Assembly: GCF_004331255.1 (NCBI RefSeq) | Contig: NZ_SJOF01000007.1 | Span: forward strand, 1-64,000 | Direction: 5' to 3' | Source of the DNA: Acinetobacter sp. ANC 4173 | GTDB taxonomy: Bacteria > Pseudomonadota > Gammaproteobacteria > Pseudomonadales > Moraxellaceae | Length of the DNA stretch: 64,000 nt | Shown here: in pieces, positions 25,309 through 34,657 of the stretch | Layout: the number at the start of each line of letters is the position of its first letter | How positions within the stretch are numbered: position 1 is the first letter of the stretch | Position numbers and translations under genes: made by a program | The notes under the pieces: model-generated | What the model was told of the DNA's origin: nothing | Seen by the model: the letters and a program-made list of their open reading frames with translations, nothing else | The model's database searches: none

Positions 25309-27177
25309 TTATTTAATCTTCGCTTGGCTTTTTAAATATTGAGTGTAGTCATCAAGTTCTTGCTGACCACGCAGTTGTTGATAAAGCTTAGCCAATTCTG
25401 CCAACTGTTCTGGTGCCAGAGCATTTGCTGCAGTTTTGTTCACATTAGAAATTGCAACCACAACAAACTCATTTGGTAATGACGCTGTTGTTACCGACCA
25501 CAGGCCTGCTTTAGGTACAGGAACACTAAATGCTGCTCGCTCAATCTGACGCTTTAAGCCTTGCGAGCGGGTAAATACACCTACATCTTCAAAACTTAAT
25601 TGATTTTTAGCAATTACTGTTGCAGCTGGTTGAGTTTTAAACTCATCCAATGCTTTTTGAATTTTTGCTTTAGCTGCAGCCGTAGCTTTCAACTCAATCA
25701 ATTTTGCTTTCACACGTGCGCTTGCTTCTGCTAAAGTTTGTTCACCCGCGGCATGATAATCACGTACTTTTACCCAAACAACATCGCCATTAGCCAATTG
25801 GATGTTACTTGAAGCATTACGATCACCATTTTTCACATCATCATTAAAGAGTTTAGCTTTAACATTTGCCTGACTTAAAACTGGATGCTGTATGCCTAAA
25901 GTTAAACCTTTAATTGATTGAACCTGCACCCCTTTAACTTCTTGGGCCACGGTATCAAGTGCATCGCTACCCACCACCATTTCATTCAAGTTATTTACAG
26001 TATCAGAGAATGCATTCGCCGTTTTCGCCTTTTGCACTTCAGCAATTAAACGCGGCTTTTCAGTTTCAAAAGATGGCAATTTGATTGCAGGTGCTTCAGC
26101 AGAAATAATGTGATAACCATATTGGGTTTTCACTGGTGCAGACACTTGACCTGACTTTAATGATGCAACAGCTGTATCAAAGGCATCACCAAACACCCCT
26201 TTATCATAGGCAGCAATAACACCGCCTTTTGATTTTGAGTCAGTATCATCTGAATACTTTTGAGCAGCATCATTAAAGCTCATACCCGCTTTAATTTGTG
26301 CAGCCACGCTATCAGCTAATTTCTTCGCCTCAGCATCTGAGCGCGAATCGGCCGTAATAAGAATATGCTTCACTAAAGGCTTAACTGTAGACTTCTGAGA
26401 TTCAACAAATTTTGCATAGGCTTGTTGTAATTCTTCATCTGTAACTTGAGCATTTACTGTTGGTAAGTTTGTTGGGCTGAGCACCACAAAATCAACATCG
26501 ACACTTGCAACTTGTTTAAATGCATTTTTATGCTTGTTATAATAATCAGAAACTTCTTGCTGGCTAACTTGAATACCTTTTTTATAATCATCAAGTTTGA
26601 TACTTGCCAAATGAATCGTACGTTGCTCAGTTTGCAAATTCGCAATTTGCTGAATATCAACCTTACTCACCAAGGCATAATCCATCACCATTGACGACAT
26701 CATCTTCAAAGCATGATCTTGGCGTAAATTTTCAATCAATGCCTGGCTCGTTAAACCCACTGATTTTAAATAATTCGCATAAAGCGCTTCAGAAAACTTG
26801 CCATTTTCTTGTAAGCTTGGTTGTTGTGCAATCATTTGCTCAATTTGAGCATCGCTCAATGAAATGCCCAATTTTTCTGCTTGTTGTAATAATAAGTTAC
26901 GGGCAATCAACGACTCTAAAGCTTTATCTTTAATAAAAGACTGATTCAACAAGGTTTCATCACCATTTACATAAGATAAGTACTGCTGACTATACGACTT
27001 CGTCGCATTTTCCAGCTCTTTATTGCTGATTTCTTGCCCATTCACTGTTTTTGCAGTGTCTTTAGAACTACCACTACTAAAATATCCTTCAATACCTACA
27101 AGTGCTAAAGGGGTCAAAAACAAAATGAGCAGAACTTTGCCCAACCAGCCCTTAATAACTTTACGAAAAGATTCCAT
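25309..27177 (-). CDS. ppiD: Peptidyl-prolyl isomerase/chaperone PpiD
   Basis: 622-residue inner-membrane-anchored periplasmic foldase. A single N-terminal transmembrane helix (about 13-32, 'KVLLILFLTPLALVGIEGYF') is followed by a SurA-like N domain, a parvulin (PpiC) domain around residues 260-355 ('VKHILITADSRSDAEAKKLADS' to 'YGYHIISAEAP') and a second degenerate parvulin-like region. It works at the Sec translocon exit on outer-membrane proteins. HU is encoded upstream on the same strand, the usual gammaproteobacterial order. The start follows GGAATA. Confidence 0.96.
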   Translation of the reverse strand: MESFRKVIKGWLGKVLLILFLTPLALVGIEGYFSSGSSKDTAKTVNGQEISNKELENATKSYSQQYLSYVNGDETLLNQSFIKDKALESLIARNLLLQQAEKLGISLSDAQIEQMIAQQPSLQENGKFSEALYANYLKSVGLTSQALIENLRQDHALKMMSSMVMDYALVSKVDIQQIANLQTEQRTIHLASIKLDDYKKGIQVSQQEVSDYYNKHKNAFKQVASVDVDFVVLSPTNLPTVNAQVTDEELQQAYAKFVESQKSTVKPLVKHILITADSRSDAEAKKLADSVAAQIKAGMSFNDAAQKYSDDTDSKSKGGVIAAYDKGVFGDAFDTAVASLKSGQVSAPVKTQYGYHIISAEAPAIKLPSFETEKPRLIAEVQKAKTANAFSDTVNNLNEMVVGSDALDTVAQEVKGVQVQSIKGLTLGIQHPVLSQANVKAKLFNDDVKNGDRNASSNIQLANGDVVWVKVRDYHAAGEQTLAEASARVKAKLIELKATAAAKAKIQKALDEFKTQPAATVIAKNQLSFEDVGVFTRSQGLKRQIERAAFSVPVPKAGLWSVTTASLPNEFVVVAISNVNKTAANALAPEQLAELAKLYQQLRGQQELDDYTQYLKSQAKIK

Positions 27178-27265
27178 AAGTATTCCAATATTTTATTTGT
27201 GCCGCATTTTACCCGAAAACCTGATATGAATGAATGCGTTTAGCCATCAAATCAGCATTATTAAT

Positions 27266-27291
27266 AAAAAACGCGCCAAGAAGGCGCGTTT
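27266..27291 (-). terminator. Terminator of the HU gene
   Basis: Stem AAACGCGCC / GGCGCGTTT with a 5-nt loop and a T-run on the minus strand. Confidence 0.88.
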
Positions 27292-27308
27292 GGTAAATCA
27301 TTAAAAGA

Positions 27309-27581
27309 TTAAGCTACAGAATCTTTTAAACCTTTACCTGCTTTAAAACTAGGAACTTTGCTAGCTTTAATTTCAAGAGTCGCACCAGTTTGTGGGTTAC
27401 GACCAGTACGAGCAGCACGTTCTTTCACATTGAAAGTACCAAAGCCCACAAGTGTAACTGTATCACCAGATTTAAGTGCTTCTGTGATTGAAGCAATTGT
27501 CGCGTCTAAGGCTTTACCTGCGTCAGTCTTAGACAATCCCCCTTTTTCTGCAATTGCATCAATTAATTCTGATTTATTCAT
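27309..27581 (-). CDS. hupB: DNA-binding protein HU
   Basis: 90-residue histone-like nucleoid protein. The family signature '[21 protein letters not shown]' (about 46-66, including the DNA-minor-groove arm RNPQTG) is intact, as is the '[19 protein letters not shown]' dimer helix. It binds and bends DNA non-specifically. It has its own terminator and promoter, and ppiD lies downstream. A single-gene HU is typical of Acinetobacter; the alpha/beta subtype cannot be assigned with confidence. Confidence 0.95.
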   Translation of the reverse strand: MNKSELIDAIAEKGGLSKTDAGKALDATIASITEALKSGDTVTLVGFGTFNVKERAARTGRNPQTGATLEIKASKVPSFKAGKGLKDSVA

Positions 27582-27647
27582 GAAGATGAAGTCCTCTAAT
27601 ATCGTTTATTTAAGGTTCAAGGATATAGTTTAAATTACCATAACGCC

Positions 27648-27677
27648 TTTATAGCAATGCTTTAGGGGAGAACGCAA
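27648..27677 (-). promoter_or_regulatory. Putative sigma-70 promoter of the HU gene
   Basis: Minus strand: -35 TTGCGT (27677-27672), 18-bp spacer, -10 TATAAA (27653-27648). It leaves a 5' leader of about 60 nt before the HU ATG. Confidence 0.4.
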
Positions 27678-27749
27678 TACTCCTCTTGAGCTTTTCTACA
27701 AATTTAATCGCAAATTCACTTGGAAAAAATAGCAAAGTTCCAAAATCTG

Positions 27750-28214
27750 TCATTTTTTATCAATTTTTGCTTTCAGTTGTTCATTTTCTATAATCAAAGC
27801 ATCAACCTTACTATGTAATTGTAAAATCAAGCTTTCCAAATGTTGAATATCTTTTACTGTAACCAAACCAATCCGATTTAGCGAATGATGCACGCTGTGA
27901 TCAATCAACTTTTCTACTTTGTCTTTAGTGTCAACGACTGACTCTTTAGCTTTCTCTGAAACTTTTTCGACCGTTTGGTCTGCAATTTCTGTTGTTTTTG
28001 ACTCAAGCTCTTCCCCAACTTTAACCAAAGAGTCAAATAACTTATTCCCTTCTTCTTCAGCACGTGAAAATGCACCCAAACCCGCCAACCAAATTTGTTT
28101 GGTATATTTTCTAAAATCCAGACCAGACTTCGAGCGCTGCCTTAAGGCTGTTTTATTCACAGTTTCCGCAGGAATTCCAAAATCACCTTCATCTACTTTT
28201 GTCGTTTTATTCAT
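27750..28214 (-). CDS. Phasin family protein
   Basis: 154-residue, mostly alpha-helical phasin. The motif 'YTKQIWLAGLGAFSRAEEEGNKLFDSLVKVGEELE' is characteristic. A charged coiled-coil-prone middle and a C-terminal heptad region ('LESLILQLHSKVDALIIENEQLKAKI') follow. Phasins coat polyhydroxyalkanoate granules, and some bind DNA or act as chaperones. I chose the ATG at 28214 since AGGAG lies 8 nt upstream; a GTG three codons earlier overlaps that site. No PHA synthase with a catalytic cysteine is present in the window, so a granule role is not demonstrated. Confidence 0.85.
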   Translation of the reverse strand: MNKTTKVDEGDFGIPAETVNKTALRQRSKSGLDFRKYTKQIWLAGLGAFSRAEEEGNKLFDSLVKVGEELESKTTEIADQTVEKVSEKAKESVVDTKDKVEKLIDHSVHHSLNRIGLVTVKDIQHLESLILQLHSKVDALIIENEQLKAKIDKK

Positions 28215-28403
28215 TTGAGCCACTCCTGCCTATTTTATGTCCTGTTCAACACTGTATTTATATAAATAGACTCATCATAACAAACTTAACACTTGATCGA
28301 TTTGCAAAACTGTTCTACAAAGCAGCTTTAATATGCACTTTATTCCAGTCCTCAGACACATACAATGAGATAGGACTCTTTTTACCCGCAAGGATTAAGT
28401 TTT

Positions 28404-29054
28404 ATGAGCGATTCGCAACAAAGACAAAATCAACCACATTTGTTGCTGACAACATCCATGATTGCTTTAGAAACTATTTTTACTTTTGTGATTAAGCGTG
28501 ATGCTGTGGTTGCACTTCAAGCCAAAAAATTTGTAGATCAAAAAATCGCAATTAAAATTAATAGCTACGTCCCTTATTTCGACTTTTATGTACAATTTAA
28601 CGAACATGGTATTTTGTTTGATACCAAAGCACCTGAAAAAGCTGTAGATCTAGATGTTAGAACTACACTAATGGATTTAATTAAAATATTTGTCTTTGCC
28701 AACAGACGCAGCATTAAAACCATGCGTATAGATGGTGACATTACACTTAAAGATGAATTTCGCGATTTAGTACTACTGTTCAGTGCACCTAAAGTGCTAG
28801 CCGACTGGAAACAATGGTTTTTAGAACCTGTTGGTGATGAAGAAAATATTACATCATCAAATAAACGGGTTGCCCCACTCTTAGAAAAGATTGATCAACA
28901 ACGTTCTAAAATCAACTCGCTCCAAGTTGAGGTAAAACAATATAAAAATCGCATACGTCGCTTAGAACAAAAACAAAAGCAGATTAACATTGCTTTTTTT
29001 GTAATCACAGTACTCCTGATTGGTTTATTTGTGTATAATATTTGGCTTTCATAA
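28404..29054 (+). CDS. Tail-anchored protein with SCP2/UbiJ-like domain
   Basis: 216-residue protein. Residues about 10-135 resemble the SCP2-like fold of UbiJ (N-terminal helix, then strands 'IKINSYVPYFDFYVQFNEHGILFD', then 'KTMRIDGDITLKDEFRDLVLLF' where the GD motif is typical). A coiled coil (about 160-190) leads to one C-terminal transmembrane helix ('IAFFVITVLLIGLFVYNIWL') with no tail. It could bind a lipid or quinone precursor and dock at the inner membrane, by analogy with UbiJ. The match is weak and by eye. It starts after AGGATTAAG, divergent from the phasin, and lies upstream of the isc cluster. Confidence 0.6.
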   Translation: MSDSQQRQNQPHLLLTTSMIALETIFTFVIKRDAVVALQAKKFVDQKIAIKINSYVPYFDFYVQFNEHGILFDTKAPEKAVDLDVRTTLMDLIKIFVFANRRSIKTMRIDGDITLKDEFRDLVLLFSAPKVLADWKQWFLEPVGDEENITSSNKRVAPLLEKIDQQRSKINSLQVEVKQYKNRIRRLEQKQKQINIAFFVITVLLIGLFVYNIWLS

Positions 29055-29104
29055 ATCACTATTTTTATTATTAATTAAAAGAAAAGAATTGATCTCAAAA
29101 AAAC

Positions 29105-29133
29105 TTGACTATTTTAGTCAGGATTCATAGAAT
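29105..29133 (+). promoter_or_regulatory. isc promoter with overlapping IscR type 1 operator
   Basis: -35 TTGACT (29105-29110), 17-bp spacer, -10 TAGAAT (29128-29133). The -35 and spacer contain the dyad TGACT-ATTTT-AGTCA followed by GG, matching the known type 1 [2Fe-2S]-IscR site (core GACT...AGTC). Binding of holo-IscR would block RNA polymerase, giving autorepression of iscR and the operon. Confidence 0.75.
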
Positions 29134-29166
29134 CTACACATCTAGTCTAAACATGTGTATCGAATC

Positions 29167-29643
29167 ATGCGCTTAACAACTCGCGGTCGCTACGCGGTGA
29201 CTGCTCTACTTGATCTAGCTTTGCAGCCTACTGAACAAACGATCACATTAGCCGAAATTGCAGCTCGCCAAACTATTTCCGTTGCATATCTTGAACAACT
29301 TTTTGCCAAGTTAAAACGCCATGGATTAGTTTCTAGTGTTCGTGGTGCGAACGGTGGTTATCACCTAGCTCGCAGCGCTGAAGACATCACTGTGTTAGAA
29401 ATTATTGAAGCTGTAAATGAAACTGTAGATGCAACACGTTGTGACCACAAAGGCAACTGTCAAAATGGTGCAATGTGTTTAACACATGATTTATGGCAAG
29501 AACTCTCTCACCACATTGCCGATTATCTCGCTAAAATCACACTTGCTGATCTTGTAGCTCGTGACAACGTACAAACCGTTGCTATTCGTCAAAACACAGC
29601 ATCTTTTGATTCAGCCCTTTTATCGGTTACAGGTAGTATTTGA
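29167..29643 (+). CDS. iscR: Iron-sulfur cluster regulator IscR
   Basis: 158-residue Rrf2-family transcription factor. The N-terminal winged helix ([19 protein letters not shown]) has the recognition helix '[19 protein letters not shown]'. The [2Fe-2S] ligands C92, C98, C104 and H107 occupy the same positions as in E. coli IscR. It represses the isc operon when clusters are plentiful. The ATG at 29167 is preferred over the GTG at 29155, since it gives the conserved N-terminus. It ends with TGA 1 bp before iscS and is the first gene of the isc operon. Confidence 0.96.
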   Translation: MRLTTRGRYAVTALLDLALQPTEQTITLAEIAARQTISVAYLEQLFAKLKRHGLVSSVRGANGGYHLARSAEDITVLEIIEAVNETVDATRCDHKGNCQNGAMCLTHDLWQELSHHIADYLAKITLADLVARDNVQTVAIRQNTASFDSALLSVTGSI

Positions 29644-29644
29644 A

Positions 29645-30862
29645 ATGAAACGTCCGATTTATCTTGATTATGCAGCAACCACCCCTGTAGACCCTCAAGT
29701 TGCAGAACGCATGATGGAATGTTTAACTTTCGAAGGTACTTTTGGTAACGCGGCTTCACGTTCTCATGCATACGGTTGGCAAGCTGAAGAAAAAGTTGAA
29801 TATGCACGTGAACAAGTTGCGAATTTAATCAAAGCCGATCCTCGCGAAATCGTTTGGACTTCTGGTGCAACTGAGTCTGACAACCTAGCGTTAAAAGGTG
29901 TAGCTCAATTTTATGCTTCCAAAGGTAAGCATATCATCACCAGTAAAATCGAACATAAAGCAATTTTAGATACTTGTCGCGAACTAGAAGCTGAAGGTTT
30001 TGAAATTACTTACCTTGAACCATTACCACAAACAGGTTTAATTACCCCTGAAATGGTTCAAGCTGCAATTCGTCCAGATACAATTCTTGTTTCCCTCATG
30101 ATGGTGAACAACGAAATTGGTACTGTGACTGATGTTGCTGCTATTGGTGAAATTACTCGCGCTAACAAAATTTTCTTCCATGTTGATGCTGCTCAAGCTG
30201 CTGGTAAAGTTGAAATTGATTTGTCTACCTTAAAAGTAGATTTAATGAGTTTCTCGGCACACAAAATTTATGGCCCTAAAGGCATCGGCGCATTGTTTGT
30301 TCGTCGTAGTCCTCGTGTACGCCTAAAAGCACAAATGCATGGTGGTGGTCATGAGCGTGGTATGCGTTCTGGTACTTTACCAACACACCAAATTGTAGGT
30401 ATGGGTGAAGCATTTGAACTTGCAGGCAAAAACTTGGTTGCAGAACAAACTCGCTTACGTGTATTGCGTGACAAACTTTGGAATGGTTTACAAGATCTTG
30501 AACAAGTATTCCTTAATGGTCACCCAACTCAAAACGTTGCTAACTATTTAAATGTGAGCTTCAATTTTGTTGAAGGTGAATCATTAATGATGTCACTCAA
30601 AGATGCTGCGGTTTCTTCGGGTTCTGCATGTACATCTGCAACTTTAGAACCATCTTATGTACTTCGTGCATTAGGTCTTTCTGATGAGCTGGCTCACAGT
30701 TCAATTCGCTTCAGCTTTGGTAAATACACCACAGAAGAAGATATTGATCATGTGTTAAGCGTGACCCGAGCTGCTGTTGATAAGTTACGTGAACTGTCTC
30801 CGCTTTGGGATATGTATAAAGAAGGTATCGACCTTTCTACAGTCGAATGGGCTGAACACTAA
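29645..30862 (+). CDS. iscS: Cysteine desulfurase IscS
   Basis: 405-residue PLP enzyme that removes sulfur from L-cysteine and delivers it to IscU. The start [14 protein letters not shown] matches the family, so the upstream in-frame extension to 29561 is rejected. PLP lysine is K207 in '[12 protein letters not shown]', and the persulfide cysteine is C329 in '[17 protein letters not shown]'. Its ATG comes 1 bp after the iscR stop, so translation is coupled. A perfect hairpin separates it from iscU. Confidence 0.97.
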   Translation: MKRPIYLDYAATTPVDPQVAERMMECLTFEGTFGNAASRSHAYGWQAEEKVEYAREQVANLIKADPREIVWTSGATESDNLALKGVAQFYASKGKHIITSKIEHKAILDTCRELEAEGFEITYLEPLPQTGLITPEMVQAAIRPDTILVSLMMVNNEIGTVTDVAAIGEITRANKIFFHVDAAQAAGKVEIDLSTLKVDLMSFSAHKIYGPKGIGALFVRRSPRVRLKAQMHGGGHERGMRSGTLPTHQIVGMGEAFELAGKNLVAEQTRLRVLRDKLWNGLQDLEQVFLNGHPTQNVANYLNVSFNFVEGESLMMSLKDAAVSSGSACTSATLEPSYVLRALGLSDELAHSSIRFSFGKYTTEEDIDHVLSVTRAAVDKLRELSPLWDMYKEGIDLSTVEWAEH

Positions 30863-30872
30863 TTCTCTTCTT

Positions 30873-30903
30873 TCAATGAGATCATCTCGCATGATCTCAT
30901 TGA
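30873..30903 (+). repeat. Perfect 13-bp hairpin between iscS and iscU
   Basis: TCAATGAGATCAT (30873-30885), 5-nt loop CTCGC, ATGATCTCATTGA (30891-30903). No T-run follows, so it is unlikely to terminate. Position in the only long gap of the operon (about 100 bp) suggests an mRNA processing or stability element separating iscRS from iscUA. Confidence 0.75.
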
Positions 30904-30963
30904 TTAAACCGAATTTAACCCCATATTAATATTAACGCTGACCCCGAGGTTTGGAGAAGCATC

Positions 30964-31353
30964 ATGGCATATAGTGAAAAAGTAATTGATCATTACGAAA
31001 ACCCCCGTAATGTTGGTGTTTTAGATAAAAACGCTGAAAATGTTGGTACTGGTATGGTTGGCGCGCCAGCTTGTGGTGACGTTATGCGTCTTCAAATCCA
31101 AGTTAACGACGAAGGTGTAATTGAAGAAGCTCGCTTTAAAACTTATGGTTGCGGTTCTGCAATTGCATCAAGTTCTTTAGTGACTGAATGGTTAAAAGGT
31201 AAAACCTTAGACCAAGCTCAAGCCATCAAAAACATTGATATTGCAACTGAGCTTGCACTTCCACCAGTAAAAGTTCACTGCTCTGTACTTGCGGAAGATG
31301 CAATTAAAGCTGCTGTTGAAGACTATCGCAACAAGAAGCAAGCCAAAGCTTAA
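30964..31353 (+). CDS. iscU: Iron-sulfur cluster scaffold IscU
   Basis: 129-residue scaffold on which [2Fe-2S] clusters are built. The ligands C37, C63 and C106 are present, as is the HscA-recognition motif LPPVK (about 99-103) just before C106. The site is TTTGGAGAAG. It is the third gene of the isc operon, preceded by a 13-bp hairpin and followed by iscA after 36 bp. Confidence 0.97.
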   Translation: MAYSEKVIDHYENPRNVGVLDKNAENVGTGMVGAPACGDVMRLQIQVNDEGVIEEARFKTYGCGSAIASSSLVTEWLKGKTLDQAQAIKNIDIATELALPPVKVHCSVLAEDAIKAAVEDYRNKKQAKA

Positions 31354-31389
31354 TTGTTTCAAAATCAGTGAAAGAATAATGGAGTTTTC

Positions 31390-31710
31390 ATGATCAATTT
31401 AACTGAAAATGCTGCAACTCATATCAGCAATTACTTAAAGAATCGCGGTAAGGGTGAAGGTATTCGCGTTGGTGTGAAAACTTCTGGCTGTTCAGGCTTA
31501 GCATATGTACTCGAATTCGTTGATGAAGTTGATACACATGATGAAATGTTTGTACAGTTCGGTGTTAAAGTCTTTGTAGATCCGAAAAGCCTAGTCTATC
31601 TTGATGGTATGGAAATGGACTATGTGAAAAATGGTCTAAATGAAGGCTTCGAATTTAACAACCCGAATAAAAAAGGTGAATGTGGTTGCGGTGAATCTTT
31701 CACTGTTTAA
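31390..31710 (+). CDS. iscA: A-type iron-sulfur carrier IscA
   Basis: 106-residue A-type carrier that receives clusters from IscU and passes them to target proteins. Conserved cysteines C34 (SGCSGL), C98 and C100 (CGCG) are intact. The site GGAG precedes the ATG. It lies between iscU and hscB in the operon. Confidence 0.96.
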   Translation: MINLTENAATHISNYLKNRGKGEGIRVGVKTSGCSGLAYVLEFVDEVDTHDEMFVQFGVKVFVDPKSLVYLDGMEMDYVKNGLNEGFEFNNPNKKGECGCGESFTV

Positions 31711-31797
31711 CTTCCCATTACCGTCTTCCTTAAAACAGTGTCTTTACACTGTTTTAATTCTATTTATTTACATGAAATTATTGCGGATCCATCTTCC

Positions 31798-32313
31798 ATG
31801 AATCATTTTGAGTTGTTTAACCTCCCAGTAGCGCTCGATATTGATTTAGCAAGTTTAAAAAGTGAATTTTTAAAACTGCAGCAACAATATCACCCTGATA
31901 AAGCTAAAGATAAAGATAAAGCCTTGATTAAATCAAGTGAAATCAATCAAGCATTCAAGGTTTTATCTCATGTGGATAGCCGTGCTGGTTATTTGTTAGC
32001 TCTCAAAAAACAAGATCATCATTTAGATCAATCGATTAGTGACTTTGAATTTCTTCAATCTGCGTTAGAAATACGTGAGCAACTTGATGAAGCATCTTCA
32101 ACTGAAGATCTCAGCTCGCTTAAAAAAGAAGTTTTTCAATGGATTGATGGTTTAGTTCGAGAATTCAAAATCGATTATACAGATGAAGATTGGTCCGAAG
32201 CACGCGACACCGTCAGAAAATTACGCTTCTTTCAAAAAGTCATGCTCGACATAGACAGAGCTGAAGATCGTTTCTTAGATGATGATAGTTTCGATCTTGA
32301 TGATGATTTCTAA
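31798..32313 (+). CDS. hscB: Co-chaperone HscB
   Basis: 171-residue J-protein that delivers IscU to HscA and stimulates its ATPase. The N-terminal J domain has the HPD motif in 'QQQYHPDKAKD', and the C-terminal helical domain binds IscU. I chose the ATG at 31798 (MNHFELFNLP), which matches the family start; an upstream in-frame ATG at 31738 gives an atypical extension. The ribosome-binding site is weak, so translation may be low. Confidence 0.93.
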   Translation: MNHFELFNLPVALDIDLASLKSEFLKLQQQYHPDKAKDKDKALIKSSEINQAFKVLSHVDSRAGYLLALKKQDHHLDQSISDFEFLQSALEIREQLDEASSTEDLSSLKKEVFQWIDGLVREFKIDYTDEDWSEARDTVRKLRFFQKVMLDIDRAEDRFLDDDSFDLDDDF

Positions 32314-32347
32314 TTCTTTAAATTTTGCTGCTCAAAGGATGTAACGC

Positions 32348-34207
32348 ATGGCACTCTTGCAAATTGCAGAACCGGGGCAATCAAGTGCACCTCATGAACA
32401 CCGTATCGCGATTGGAATTGATTTAGGCACAACCCACTCTTTAGTCGCAACTGTGCTTTCAGGAAAAGCCAAAGTTCTTAACGATGAACAAGGTCGAGTG
32501 TTACTTCCTTCAATCGTTCATTACACTCCACATCAAGCCCATTATGGCGATGATGCAAAACCATTTATTACCACAGATCCTAAAAATACCATTGTTTCCG
32601 TTAAACGGTTTATGGGGCGATCTAAAGCTGACATCAAATTTCAACACCCCTACACACTTGTGGGTGAAGACCATCAAATGCCAGCATTTGAAACTGCACA
32701 AGGTCGTAAAACTCCTGTTGAAATTTCTGCTGAAATTTTAAAACAACTGAAAGACCGCACTGAAGAAAGTCTCAAAAATTCAGTCAATGGTGCCGTTATT
32801 ACTGTTCCAGCTTATTTTGATGAAGCTCAACGCCAAGCAACGCGTGATGCCGCTCAACTGGCTGGTTTAAATATTCTACGCCTATTGAATGAACCAACAG
32901 CGGCAGCCGTTGCTTATGGCCTAGACCAAGAAACCAATTTAGCAACTGATCGCAACTATGTGATTTACGATCTGGGTGGTGGTACATTTGACGTTTCTAT
33001 TCTTCGTTTCTCACAAGGCGTATTCGAAGTTTTAGCAACAGGTGGACATACCGCATTAGGTGGTGATGATCTTGATCGTCTGATTGTGAAATGGGCAAAA
33101 AAACAATTAAACATCGAACTTCTTGATGATGCTGAATATGCACATTTCATTGTCGCTGCTCGCAAGGCAAAAGAAGCCTTATCTGATGTTAATGAAGTCG
33201 AACTCAAACTCCTTGATCAATCATTACAACTTGATCGCCCTACTTTTGAATCGATTATTCAAGTTGCGCTTGATAAAACCATCAGCGTTTGTAAACGTGT
33301 CATGCGTGATGCCAAATTAGAACTCAATGACATTCAAAATGTGGTTTTAGTGGGTGGTTCTACGCGCTCTTATGCGGTTAAAAAAGCGGTTCAGACTGTA
33401 TTCAATCAAGAACCCCTATGCACCATTAACCCCGATGAAGTGGTCGCAATTGGTGCATCTATTACAGCCAACCAATTAATTGGCAACTCAACAGATGGCT
33501 CATTACTCTTAGACGTTACCCCGCTTTCACTTGGCTTAGAAACCATGGGGGGCTTAGTTGAACGTCTAATTTCTCGTAATACTGCAATTCCTGTTGCACG
33601 TCGTCAAGAATTCACCACCTATCAAGATGGTCAAACTGCCATGTTGATTCATGTGGTACAAGGCGAACGTGAAGTGGTCGAACATTGCCGTAGCTTAGGT
33701 CGTTTTGTATTACATGGCATTCCACCAATGACAGCAGGACAAGCACGCATTGAAGTGACCTTCCAAGTCGATGCTGATGGTTTACTTACTGTAGCTGCAA
33801 AAGAAACGACTTCTGGTGTACACGCGCAAATCGATATTAAGCCATCATATGGTTTATCTGAATCAGACACCGAACGACTATTACTTGATGGCTTTAAGTA
33901 TGCTGAAGAAGATAAAAATCTTCGCCACCTTCAAGAAACCAAAGTTGAAGCACAGCGTGAACTTGAAGCACTAGTTCAAGCCCTAAAAGTTGATACCCAT
34001 CTTTTAAGTACTGAGCAGCTTGACCAGCTAAATACTGCCAAAACTCAACTAGAGACTCAGCTACAAAGTGATGATATCAAGGCCATTGAACAATCAATCG
34101 AACAGCTTAAAATACACAGTGATAATTTTGCCGCATTACGTATGAATCAACATATTGATGCCGCATTAAAAGGCACTAAACTCGAAGACTGGTCAAACTC
34201 AAACTAA
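32348..34207 (+). CDS. hscA: Fe-S assembly chaperone HscA (Hsp70)
   Basis: 619-residue specialised Hsp70. The nucleotide-binding domain has '[14 protein letters not shown]', '[14 protein letters not shown]' and '[15 protein letters not shown]'; the substrate-binding domain (about 390-510) and a helical lid follow. It binds the LPPVK loop of IscU to drive cluster transfer. The shorter lid and the family motifs distinguish it from DnaK. The start follows AAAGGATG. Confidence 0.96.
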   Translation: MALLQIAEPGQSSAPHEHRIAIGIDLGTTHSLVATVLSGKAKVLNDEQGRVLLPSIVHYTPHQAHYGDDAKPFITTDPKNTIVSVKRFMGRSKADIKFQHPYTLVGEDHQMPAFETAQGRKTPVEISAEILKQLKDRTEESLKNSVNGAVITVPAYFDEAQRQATRDAAQLAGLNILRLLNEPTAAAVAYGLDQETNLATDRNYVIYDLGGGTFDVSILRFSQGVFEVLATGGHTALGGDDLDRLIVKWAKKQLNIELLDDAEYAHFIVAARKAKEALSDVNEVELKLLDQSLQLDRPTFESIIQVALDKTISVCKRVMRDAKLELNDIQNVVLVGGSTRSYAVKKAVQTVFNQEPLCTINPDEVVAIGASITANQLIGNSTDGSLLLDVTPLSLGLETMGGLVERLISRNTAIPVARRQEFTTYQDGQTAMLIHVVQGEREVVEHCRSLGRFVLHGIPPMTAGQARIEVTFQVDADGLLTVAAKETTSGVHAQIDIKPSYGLSESDTERLLLDGFKYAEEDKNLRHLQETKVEAQRELEALVQALKVDTHLLSTEQLDQLNTAKTQLETQLQSDDIKAIEQSIEQLKIHSDNFAALRMNQHIDAALKGTKLEDWSNSN

Positions 34208-34221
34208 TTAAGGTAAAGATT

Positions 34222-34560
34222 ATGCCACGTATTAAAGTACTTCCACATGCGCAATTCTGCCCAGAAGGTGCTGAGTTTGAAGTAGAGCAAAATGCAAACT
34301 TATGTGAAAGCCTATTAAAAAACAATATCAAAATTGAGCATGCATGTGACATGTCTTGTGCATGTACAACTTGCCATGTCATTGTACGCAAAGGTTTTGA
34401 GAGTCTTGAAGAAATGAATGATGTTGAAGCTGATTTGTTAGATCGTGCTTGGGGCTTAGAACCTGATTCACGCCTTTCATGCCAAGTTGAAATTGTAGAT
34501 GAAGATTTAGAAATTGAAATTCCCAAATACACCATCAACCATGCTTCAGAAAATCACTAA
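34222..34560 (+). CDS. fdx: [2Fe-2S] ferredoxin Fdx
   Basis: 112-residue adrenodoxin-type ferredoxin that supplies electrons to IscS/IscU assembly. The cluster ligands are the cysteines of 'HACDMSCACTTC' plus a distal Cys in 'SRLSCQVEI'. It is the last gene of the operon, with AAGGTAAAG before the ATG. No iscX follows, only a terminator. Confidence 0.95.
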   Translation: MPRIKVLPHAQFCPEGAEFEVEQNANLCESLLKNNIKIEHACDMSCACTTCHVIVRKGFESLEEMNDVEADLLDRAWGLEPDSRLSCQVEIVDEDLEIEIPKYTINHASENH

Positions 34561-34573
34561 TCCATTTCTGATG

Positions 34574-34603
34574 TAAAAAAACCACGCGAATGCGTGGTTT
34601 TTT
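34574..34603. terminator. Terminator of the isc operon
   Basis: Stem AACCACGC / GCGTGGTT with loop GAAT, flanked by A7 and T6. It ends the isc operon and could also serve the converging cyclase gene. Confidence 0.9.
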
Positions 34604-34657
34604 ATTATTCAACTTTTTATTTTATACAAAACAATACTAATTCAGCATTCTCTCGAT

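Noticed and set aside
29561..29644. N-terminal extension of IscS overlapping iscR
   Set aside because: IscS of all relatives starts at the conserved [14 protein letters not shown]; the extension overlaps coding sequence of iscR.
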